From: Gemmatimonadota bacterium
GTDB lineage: Bacteria; ARS69
Assembly: GCA_030747075.1 (NCBI GenBank)
Contig: JASLLL010000012.1
Location: 1-64,000 of the forward strand
Length of the DNA: 64,000 nucleotides
Reading direction: 5' to 3'
Positions 35,239 to 42,888 of this stretch are shown piece after piece; position 1 is the stretch's first letter; every line of letters starts with the position of its first letter. A program made the translations under genes and the position numbers. A model generated the notes under the pieces. The model was not told the DNA's origin. It did not search any database and saw only the letters and a program-made list of their open reading frames with translations.

Positions 35239-37794
35239 TTACCGGGTGACCGTCACCTTCCGGGACATCTGCACACCGCCGGATCGAAGGACCGCGAAAT
35301 ACACACCGTTCGGCACATCGTCGGCCATCCAGACAGCATGGCGGATGATCCCGTCCCCGCGCGGATGCTCCGCCAGTCGGTTCACGAGTCGCCCGGCGAC
35401 ATCGTAAATGTCGAGCACGACCCCGTCATCCCTCTTCGACGCGTAGCGGAACAAAGCCTCATGCGTCACGGGATTCGGCCTCGGCGCGTCCAGCATGAGC
35501 CCGGCGGGGGCACCCGGAAGCGCCACGCCCGCACCCGTGGAAAGAGGCGCGGCAATGTCCACTTCCCATGCGCCCCGGCCGAATGTCCCGGCCACGAGCT
35601 TGCGGTCCGACTCCTGGATCTCCAAGTCCATCACGACCGTATTGGGAAGCCCCTCGTCAAACGGAATCCAAGCCGATCCTCCGTCCGTACTCGCCCAGAC
35701 TCCCGTGTCGGTGCCGATGAACCAGCGGTCGGTCTGCTGGGGATCCACGAGGATGACATTCACGGGCTGCGGCGGAAGATCTCCGGTGATGTCGATCCAC
35801 GAAGCGCCCAGGTCGGTTGTCATGGCCATGTGCGCCACATCCGCATAAGAGGAGAATGTGACGAACGCCGTATTCACATCGGTCGGGTGTGCGTGAATGC
35901 GAAGGCCCGACCCCGTGTCGAAGCCATAGTCGGCGGCTGAGTTCCAGCTCAACCCGTCGTTCGTGCTGTAGATGACGCCGGTGCCCGCCACCGTCCAGAC
36001 GACATTCCCGTCCACGCGGCTGATATCGATCCAGACCGGGCTGAAGTCTCCGACGGCATCCCACCAGCTCCCACCGTTCGTGGTCCGGTAGGTCCGCGCC
36101 ACGGTCGCGGTGTAGAGGTGGTTGCCCGCGTTCTGGTCCTGCGCCACCGGGGTCACCCAGCGTCCCTCTTCGTCGATCCCGTTGTTGATCGGCGTCCAGT
36201 CGTCCCCGCCGTCGAAGCTCTTGTAGTGAACGCCGTTCTGGATCTCCGCGTAGATGGTCGAGTTCGCCGGATTGATGTTGCAGACCATCCCGTCCGCGAA
36301 GAGACCGTTCTGCCAGACGGTGGACCCGAACCAGCGATCCGTTCCGTTGTCCTGCGTCCCGCCCCCCATGAAGGCGGCGTCGAACTGGGAGACACAGATG
36401 TCGTAGAACTGATAAGTCACGAGCCCCGTGTTGCGGTCTATCCAGTTCTGGCCGTCATTGACGGACTCCCAGACACCGCCGTCGGATCCGACAAAGAGGT
36501 TCGCGTCGGTCCCGGGCCGATAAACCGCCGCATGATGGTCCACATGTACGGCCCCGCCGCCCACCGTTCCCCAGCTCACGCCGGAGTTCTGCGACCGGTA
36601 CAGGCTCACGCCGCCGACAAAGACGCGGGTCTCATCGTTCGGGTCCACGACGATCGTGTTGTTGTACCAGCCCTGCTGCGAGTAGAAGTTCGGGCTGTCC
36701 GCCTGAAGAGACCACGACCCGCCGCCATCCGTGCTGAGGTAGATCCCCACGAGCGTCGGGTCCGAGTAAGTCCGTCCCGCATACCCCGCGTAGATCCACT
36801 CCGGGTTGGCGGGGGTGACCGCGATCTTCGTCTTCCCGAGAAGCCACGCCGAGGGCTGTCCCGTTCCCGCCTTCGCCCAGGTGAGTCCGTCATCGGTCGA
36901 GATCTTCACGCCGTTCCCGACATCATCGTCGCCCTTGACGGCATACACCGTCGACGGATCCCCCGGCTTCCACTTCACATCAAACCAGTGACCGCCCGTT
37001 TTTACATCCGTCCAGGTCTCACCGTCGTCGGTGGAACGCCACAACCCGTCCGTCGCACCCGCGAGAATCGTCCCGGTGACGGCGTTCGCTTCCATGATGT
37101 GGAACCCGTGGCCGTCGGACACGGGATAGGACAGTGCCGTCGTGCCCCAGGTGGCTCCGGCATCGGTCGACTTGAGAATCCCCACGCCCCCGATCCGGTA
37201 GGCGTTCAGCGTTCCCTCACCCGTTCCAATCAGGACCGTGTTCGAATCCCACGGAAGAACACAGACCGCATTCACGGCCAGCGTCGGCAGATGGTCGGTG
37301 ATGGGCGTCCAGGAAACCGCGCCGTCCATGCTCTTCCACAGACCCCCGCCCGCGGCACCCGCGTACACAACATCCGTGTCGTTCGGGTCGAACTCGATGT
37401 CCAGCATCCTCCCGGAGAAGTTGGTCGGCCCGCGATTGAACCACCCGGCACGCGGCGTCCCGGTCTCCAGAGACTCCCGCGCCCTACGCTCCGCTCCGGC
37501 ACGCCAGCGTGCTCCGGCAGGAATGGTCCCGTCCGGCCCCACCCGTCCTTCGCGGAACCACTTCAGCCGGTTGTACGGCTTCCAGCCGGTCCCGGACTGT
37601 CCCGCCAGTTCAGGATTCCGCGCGAAGAAGGCGTCCATCCGCGCAATCGAGGAGGTCAGGTCCCCGGCGGCTTCATCAACGACTGCGGCCTCTCCGGGAT
37701 TCGGAGCGGCTTCCACGCCGGAGGAAGAGGACGCCACCGTCATGGCGGCGACGAAGACGGCGATGAGCGAGACTCGGAATGCGGATGCTCTCAT
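35239..37794 (-). CDS. BNR/sortilin-like multi-repeat exported protein with FlgD-like tail (copy 1)
   Basis: 851 residues from the ATG at 37794 (GAGG 9 bases upstream). Signal peptide AFRVSLIAVFVAAMTVASSS. An N-terminal conserved patch, TGWKPYNRLKWFREGRV, is followed by many Asp-box (BNR) units such as STDDGETWTD, STDGGGSWS and TTDLGASWIDI, arranged as two propellers of the VPS10/sortilin type, with VHVDHHA and GGTQDNGTD between them. The tail is RPNPVTHEALFRY, IYDVAGRLVNRLAEH, GVYFAVL and SRKVTVTR. It shares long identities with the gene at 40248, including TGLVTYQFYDICVSQ. Likely a surface or secreted glycan- or protein-binding protein; sialidase activity is not supported because no sialidase catalytic Tyr/Glu/Arg set is evident. 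Confidence 0.85.
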   Translation of the reverse strand: MRASAFRVSLIAVFVAAMTVASSSSGVEAAPNPGEAAVVDEAAGDLTSSIARMDAFFARNPELAGQSGTGWKPYNRLKWFREGRVGPDGTIPAGARWRAGAERRARESLETGTPRAGWFNRGPTNFSGRMLDIEFDPNDTDVVYAGAAGGGLWKSMDGAVSWTPITDHLPTLAVNAVCVLPWDSNTVLIGTGEGTLNAYRIGGVGILKSTDAGATWGTTALSYPVSDGHGFHIMEANAVTGTILAGATDGLWRSTDDGETWTDVKTGGHWFDVKWKPGDPSTVYAVKGDDDVGNGVKISTDDGLTWAKAGTGQPSAWLLGKTKIAVTPANPEWIYAGYAGRTYSDPTLVGIYLSTDGGGSWSLQADSPNFYSQQGWYNNTIVVDPNDETRVFVGGVSLYRSQNSGVSWGTVGGGAVHVDHHAAVYRPGTDANLFVGSDGGVWESVNDGQNWIDRNTGLVTYQFYDICVSQFDAAFMGGGTQDNGTDRWFGSTVWQNGLFADGMVCNINPANSTIYAEIQNGVHYKSFDGGDDWTPINNGIDEEGRWVTPVAQDQNAGNHLYTATVARTYRTTNGGSWWDAVGDFSPVWIDISRVDGNVVWTVAGTGVIYSTNDGLSWNSAADYGFDTGSGLRIHAHPTDVNTAFVTFSSYADVAHMAMTTDLGASWIDITGDLPPQPVNVILVDPQQTDRWFIGTDTGVWASTDGGSAWIPFDEGLPNTVVMDLEIQESDRKLVAGTFGRGAWEVDIAAPLSTGAGVALPGAPAGLMLDAPRPNPVTHEALFRYASKRDDGVVLDIYDVAGRLVNRLAEHPRGDGIIRHAVWMADDVPNGVYFAVLRSGGVQMSRKVTVTR

Positions 37795-37872
37795 GAGTGC
37801 GGACCTCGTGCGGGTTGCGGGTACGGGGGGGTGCGCCCACCGGATCACGAGGCCGGCAGCACGCAGGGTCTG

Positions 37873-37881
37873 ATTCTACCA
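37873..37881 (-). promoter_or_regulatory. Extended -10 element upstream of the first BNR gene
   Basis: The minus strand reads TGGTAGAAT, 78 bases before the ATG. The identical nonamer lies upstream of the BNR gene at 49569. Confidence 0.5.
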
Positions 37882-38008
37882 TGGATAGAGTGGCCATCCT
37901 ACCGGTGCGTGAACTGGAGAAAACGCGGCCGGGCCGGGGAGCGCGACAGGGTGCATACCGCCCGTTCGGCCCCTGCGGCCGTGCCTCGCCGGAACGGGGG
38001 TTCCTTTC

Positions 38009-40144
38009 CTACGGTCCCGTCAGGACGACGCGCGCGCCACTCACCTGCCCGTCCGACGACAGCCTAAGGTAGTACACGCCCGGAGGCGGCCCGCCGGACG
38101 CAATCGACGGCACGCTCCAGACGGCGTTGTGCGGGCCCGGATCCTGAACGCTGTGAACCAGTGTCTTCACCTCGCGCCCGTGAACATCATGCACGCTCAG
38201 CCGCGTGGGTGACGGCGACGGGAGAAGGTACTGAACGGTGATCGCCCCTCGACCCGGGTTCGGAAATGCCCGCGTCACGCGAACCGGTTCCTCCCGCCAC
38301 CTGCGATCCACCTCTTCCTCTTCGGACGGGGGAAGGAGCCCGGGTGCCTGATTGCCCGAACTCAGGAATCCGACCAGCGCAATCAACGCCGTCTGCAGGT
38401 TCACCGCCGGTTCGTTCAGCGTGTAGTTCCCGCGGTTCGCGTACGCCGGATCGGCGATGTCCTGATAGCATCGACCCGGGTACGAGGAGATATGCCAGTT
38501 GTCGGCCTGATTCGGCCCGCCGACCAGTTGCCCGGGAACGGGAGCGCAGTCTTCATCGTCTACCGCCACATACCCTGCCGCGAAGTTCCACGCACCATGG
38601 GCGTGCAGCACCGGGCGCGTCCCGACGCCCGTCATGTAGCACTTGCCCATCGGGTTTCGCCCCAGAATGTAGTGAAGCTGGTCGGACGCGGCCTCCCGGT
38701 GGCTTTCGTTCCCCGTGTATCGCCAGGCCTGAATCTGCGCCCATGCATAGCGAAGCACCACGCCTGTGAATCCCCAGTAGTAGTCGCCGTATCCGGGAGA
38801 GGCCTTCGCGACGCAGCCGTAACCGTCCTGAAGCGACCGGTTCGTCCAGACCTCTGCATTGAACCGCGTCGTCTGTTCGATACCGCCCCACGATCCGCCG
38901 ACCACATCCGGGTCCGCGCCGGGAGCATCGTGGTAACTGAACGCACCGAGGTTGGCGACAGCCGCCCACGAATCCGGGTAGATGACGCGATCGACGCCCC
39001 CGGAGGTCCACCACTCGTCCACCGCTTCTCGTGCGGCACTCCACCGCGTAAGCCGGAAGATCTCCGCCGCGGCCCAGAACCGGCGCTCCGTCTCGCTGCC
39101 GAGAATGTACTCCGCCCCCTCGTGCCCGAAGCGATTCGCAAACCCTCCGACAGGAACGCGATCCTCATGCGTGAGAAGCCATCCCCATGCGGAGGCCGCG
39201 CTCGTACTGCACGCTGCGGCGAAGTCGCGATCCTGAACCCGATAGACGCGCGCCGCCAGCGCCATGGCCGCGCAGTGGATGGCCGTGGCGTCGCTGGAGA
39301 TGGCGGTGTGGTAACGATGCTCTTCGTCGAGGTGCGGAACCGCTTCTCCCGTGTACCCCGCCACGGATTCGCGGTGCCGAACCGACCCGTCGATTCCCTG
39401 CATCCGAAGCATCCATTCCAGCGACCACCGCGCCTCATCGAGAATGTCGGGAATGCCGTTGCCGCTTTCGGGAATGCCGCAGTCGTCGTGCCGGTACAGC
39501 GACGGATACTGCTCATACGCCTGAAGCAGGATCCCCACCGCGTATCCGTTGTTCGTGGAGTACTTGCCGTAGTTCCCCGCATCGTGCCAGCCGCCGCGCG
39601 TGTCGACAAATCCGGCCGGGTTCGAGCTCGTCGTGCTCCAGTGATACGATGCGGCCGAAGGACCCGCGGCGTGGCACTCGTCATGCTGCCATTGCCCGCC
39701 GTAGATCGGGCCGATGGCCGTACCGCACCGCTGGTAGTAGAGGCCCTGAACGGCAATCCGAAACAGCCGGTCGTAAATGTCATCGGAGATCAGGAAGGGA
39801 GGAGAGTCCCCGACACGCGGAACGCGAAGGTAGTACCAGCCCCCCTCCGTCAGCGCGGAGAAGTCCGCCTCCCAGACATCCTGTCCACTCGCGGGGTCCG
39901 CGGCCCTTCGAAGCTGAAGCGGGCCGGAGAAGACCACCTCATGGCTCGCATGCCGCCGCACTTCGAACCCATCGCCGGAGACCGGAACGGCGGCCCACTT
40001 GCGCCCTTCGGTCAGGAAGCCGAACTGGTTCAGGTGCACAGGCCCCTGGCCCGCGTGCGTGCATCGGGGAGTGGCCGCAGGGATCACCGCGCAGAACACG
40101 GCAAGAAGCGCCACAAACGAGGGGTTTCGTCCGGATCGTCTCAT
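38009..40144 (-). CDS. Glycoside hydrolase family 9 enzyme with FlgD-like tail
   Basis: 711 residues from the ATG at 40144. After a signal peptide (FVALLAVFCAVIPAAT) comes the N-terminal Ig-like domain of endoglucanases (VHLNQFGFLTEGRKWAAVPV, DFSALTEGGWYYLRVP). The (alpha/alpha)6 barrel follows: GGWHDAGNYGKYST, GIPDILDEARWSLEWMLRMQ, YHTAISSDATAIHCAAMALA, PVLHAHGAWNFA (catalytic-site His) and NYTLNEPAVNLQTALIALVG (general-acid Glu). GH9 enzymes invert beta-1,4-glucan bonds with two Asp in D-A-G-D; here the second is Asn (codon AAC). The tail is FPNPGRGAITVQY, VHDVHGREVKTL, GVYYLRL. Between two BNR paralogues, it could be part of a polysaccharide-handling set. Confidence 0.88.
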   Translation of the reverse strand: MRRSGRNPSFVALLAVFCAVIPAATPRCTHAGQGPVHLNQFGFLTEGRKWAAVPVSGDGFEVRRHASHEVVFSGPLQLRRAADPASGQDVWEADFSALTEGGWYYLRVPRVGDSPPFLISDDIYDRLFRIAVQGLYYQRCGTAIGPIYGGQWQHDECHAAGPSAASYHWSTTSSNPAGFVDTRGGWHDAGNYGKYSTNNGYAVGILLQAYEQYPSLYRHDDCGIPESGNGIPDILDEARWSLEWMLRMQGIDGSVRHRESVAGYTGEAVPHLDEEHRYHTAISSDATAIHCAAMALAARVYRVQDRDFAAACSTSAASAWGWLLTHEDRVPVGGFANRFGHEGAEYILGSETERRFWAAAEIFRLTRWSAAREAVDEWWTSGGVDRVIYPDSWAAVANLGAFSYHDAPGADPDVVGGSWGGIEQTTRFNAEVWTNRSLQDGYGCVAKASPGYGDYYWGFTGVVLRYAWAQIQAWRYTGNESHREAASDQLHYILGRNPMGKCYMTGVGTRPVLHAHGAWNFAAGYVAVDDEDCAPVPGQLVGGPNQADNWHISSYPGRCYQDIADPAYANRGNYTLNEPAVNLQTALIALVGFLSSGNQAPGLLPPSEEEEVDRRWREEPVRVTRAFPNPGRGAITVQYLLPSPSPTRLSVHDVHGREVKTLVHSVQDPGPHNAVWSVPSIASGGPPPGVYYLRLSSDGQVSGARVVLTGP

Positions 40145-40247
40145 GCCCTGGGCATCGGCAGAAAACGCCGTCTGGTGAAGACCGGGGTCCGGGGAGCCGT
40201 CTTGCCCCGAACCCCGTCATCCCACCCGCTGAGGACGCGCAGTCCGC

Positions 40248-42785
40248 CTACCGCGCCAGAACGATCTTCCGCGTGGTCTGCTTCGCTCCGGCCTTCAAGA
40301 CCGCGAAATAGACGCCGGACGGCGCGTCATCCGTCAGCCAGGAGGCGGTACGGACGATTCCGTCCCCGGAAGCGTGTTCTGCAATGCGAGCCTGCCGTCG
40401 TCCCGCCACATCCACAATCTCCAGCGTGACGCTCCCGTCGTGCCATGCCGCATACCGAAGCCGCGCCTCGGAAGTCGCGGGGTTCGGCCGGGGCGAATCC
40501 AGCAGAAGCCCCCCGACACCCTGCGGCGAGGTGACGGACACATCGGTGACACTGGGCGAAGTGATGTCCACTTCCCACATTCCGCGCCCGTGCGTGCCCG
40601 CAACCAGTTTCCGCGCGGCGTCTTCGATCTCCAGATCGACGATCTTGGCGGACACAAGCCCCGAGTGGCAGGGAATCCAGTTCACTCCGGCATTGCTCGT
40701 TTCCCAGACGCCCAAGTCGGTTCCGATGAACCAGATGTCCGGGTTCTGCGGGTCTACGGCAATGGCGTTCGCGGGCACATCCGGGAAGTCGCCGGTGACA
40801 TTCTGCCAGCTCACTCCCATGTCCGTCGTGCGCGCCACATGCGCCATCCCTCCCCCGTAGCCCGAGAACGCGACAAAGGCCCCGTTCGCGTCTGTCGGGT
40901 GCGACAGGATCTTCGTGGCGCCTCCCGTGGAGAACCCCCAATCGGAGGTCTGCGTCCAGGTGCCGCCATCATCGGTGGTGACCCAGGGTGCCCCTCCTCC
41001 GACCGTCCACACGACATTCCCGTCCACCGGACTGATCGAGATCCAGACCGCGGTCTGGTCGCCCACCTTGGTCCACGGGTTTCCTCCCGCCGTGGTACGG
41101 AAGATCCCGTCGGCGCTCGAAGTGTACAGATGGTTGGCGGTGTTCTGATCCATGTCGACCGGCGTCACCCACGGCCCGTCTCCCGAGATGCCGTTGTTGA
41201 TCGTCGACCAGCTGCTGCCGCCGTTTTGCGTCTTCCGGTGATCTCCGAAGTAGAGTTCGCCGTAGATCACATTGGGAGCCGTCGGCTTGATGTTGCACAC
41301 CATTCCGTCTCCGCCGAGGCCGTTGCTCCAGTTCACCGTGCCGTTCCAGATGTCCGTTCCGTTGTCCTGCGTCCCTCCGGCCGCACGCGAAGGATCCGAC
41401 TGGGAGACGCAGATGTCGTAGAACTGATAGGTCACAAGACCGGTGTTTCGATCGCTCCACGACGCGCCGTCGGTGGTGGACTCCCACACGCCCCCATCCG
41501 AGCCGACAAAGACATTGTTGTCGCTCCCGGGCCGGTAGGCGATCGCATGATGGTCCACATGAACCTGGTTCCCGATCTGGGAGAACGAAGTCCCGCCGTT
41601 CACGGATCGGTAGAGGGCCACCCCTCCGACGATGATGTGTTCCGCATCATTCGGATCCGCCTGAATGGTGTTGTTGTACCACCCCTGCGTTCCGTAGATG
41701 TTGGGACTGCTCGCGCGGAGCTGCCAGGTGGCGCCGTCATCCGTGCTCCGGTAGATCCCGAGAAGCCCGTTCGATGTCTTGTCCGCAAACCCCGCATAGA
41801 TGGTGCCGGGAGCATCCGGCGTCACGGAGAGCCGGGTCTTCCCGACCAGCCAGGAACTGGGCTGCCCCGTGCCTGCCTTCGCCCAGGTGAGGCCTTCGTC
41901 GGTGGAGACCTTGACATTGTTCCCGGACCCGCCCGACCCCTTGACCGTGTACACGCGATCGGAGTCTCCGGGCTTCCACTTCACATCGTAGTAGTCGTCT
42001 CCGTCCTTCACGAGATCCCAGTTGTCCCCGTCATCGGTGGATCTCCAGAGGCCGTTCGTCGCCCCGGCGAGAATGGCGGTGCCGCCGTTCGGGTTCGCCT
42101 CGATGATGTGAAACCCGCGGCCTCCAACGACCGCCTGCGTCAGCGAAGTCGCCGCCCAGGTGTAACCCCCGTCGGTGGACTTCAGCAGGCCGACGCCGTC
42201 GATCCGGTCTATGTTCCAGGTGGGTTCGCCCGTCCCGATCAGCACCACGCTTGAGTCCCACGGGAGAACCGCCACCGCGCCGACCGCCGACGACGGGAGT
42301 TCATCTCCGACGGAAGTCCAGGTGGCTCCCCCGTTCGCGCTTCTCCAGATCCCGCCCCCGGCGGCCGCTGCGAAGAGGGTGTTGGAGTTGTTCGGGTCGA
42401 ACTCCAGGTCCAGTATCCGCCCGGACAGATTCTCAGGCCCCCGGCAGAACCAGCTGGCTCTCGTGGACACAGCCCCGGACTCGAGCAGGTCCATCGTGTA
42501 TTCCCATGCACGGAGGCGCGCGCCCAGTGGAACCTCCTGACCGTTGATCATGCGCTGCTCGTAGAACCACTTGAAGCGGTTGTACGGTTTCCAGCCACTC
42601 CCCCGGGTGTCCTTCAGGTCGGGGTGGGCTTCATAAAACGCCGCTTTCCCGGAAAGCCAGGCGGTCATCTCCGCAGGAGACCCGCTCGGGGCCGATTCGC
42701 TCGAAACGGCGATGGCGAAGAGAAGAACAGAAGCCGCGAACAGCACCGGAAGAACGGTGCGCACATCGAAAACTCTGCTACGCAT
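40248..42785 (-). CDS. BNR/sortilin-like multi-repeat exported protein with FlgD-like tail (copy 2)
   Basis: 845 residues from the ATG at 42785 (AAGGGG 6 bases upstream). Signal peptide VLPVLFAASVLLFAIAVSSE. Same plan as the protein at 35239: GSGWKPYNRFKWFYEQRM, then Asp-box units (STDDGDNWDLV, STDDGATWQLRA, TTDMGVSWQNVTG), VHVDHHAIAYRPGSDNNVF and TGLVTYQFYDICVSQ. Tail: RPNPATSEARLRYA, IVDVAGRRQARIAEHASGDG, GVYFAVLKAG, RKIVLAR. The two genes are alignable end to end and bracket the GH9 gene, so one arose by duplication. Differences lie mainly in loops. The function is probably binding at the cell surface, perhaps of the glycan cut by the GH9 enzyme; this is inference. Confidence 0.85.
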   Translation of the reverse strand: MRSRVFDVRTVLPVLFAASVLLFAIAVSSESAPSGSPAEMTAWLSGKAAFYEAHPDLKDTRGSGWKPYNRFKWFYEQRMINGQEVPLGARLRAWEYTMDLLESGAVSTRASWFCRGPENLSGRILDLEFDPNNSNTLFAAAAGGGIWRSANGGATWTSVGDELPSSAVGAVAVLPWDSSVVLIGTGEPTWNIDRIDGVGLLKSTDGGYTWAATSLTQAVVGGRGFHIIEANPNGGTAILAGATNGLWRSTDDGDNWDLVKDGDDYYDVKWKPGDSDRVYTVKGSGGSGNNVKVSTDEGLTWAKAGTGQPSSWLVGKTRLSVTPDAPGTIYAGFADKTSNGLLGIYRSTDDGATWQLRASSPNIYGTQGWYNNTIQADPNDAEHIIVGGVALYRSVNGGTSFSQIGNQVHVDHHAIAYRPGSDNNVFVGSDGGVWESTTDGASWSDRNTGLVTYQFYDICVSQSDPSRAAGGTQDNGTDIWNGTVNWSNGLGGDGMVCNIKPTAPNVIYGELYFGDHRKTQNGGSSWSTINNGISGDGPWVTPVDMDQNTANHLYTSSADGIFRTTAGGNPWTKVGDQTAVWISISPVDGNVVWTVGGGAPWVTTDDGGTWTQTSDWGFSTGGATKILSHPTDANGAFVAFSGYGGGMAHVARTTDMGVSWQNVTGDFPDVPANAIAVDPQNPDIWFIGTDLGVWETSNAGVNWIPCHSGLVSAKIVDLEIEDAARKLVAGTHGRGMWEVDITSPSVTDVSVTSPQGVGGLLLDSPRPNPATSEARLRYAAWHDGSVTLEIVDVAGRRQARIAEHASGDGIVRTASWLTDDAPSGVYFAVLKAGAKQTTRKIVLAR

Positions 42786-42843
42786 GTCAGACCCCTTTCG
42801 GGGGGAAAGGCGGTTTCGGAAAGGGGGAAGTGGAGCAGGCTCC

Positions 42844-42852
42844 ACTCTACCA
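42844..42852 (-). promoter_or_regulatory. Extended -10 element upstream of the second BNR gene
   Basis: The minus strand reads TGGTAGAGT, 58 bases before the ATG, followed by GGAGC as at the sulfotransferase gene. Confidence 0.5.
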
Positions 42853-42888
42853 CGAGTGGAACCCCTCATCCACTAAGCCGACAGGGGC

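Noticed and set aside
35239-37794. Sialidase annotation from the Asp boxes
   Set aside because: Asp boxes are structural and shared by sortilin-like proteins; the Arg triad, Tyr and Glu of sialidases are not identifiable.
36118-42254. Plus-strand frames of more than 620 codons opposite the BNR and GH9 genes
   Set aside because: Antisense shadows; their repeated His/Arg strings mirror the Asp-box repeats on the minus strand.
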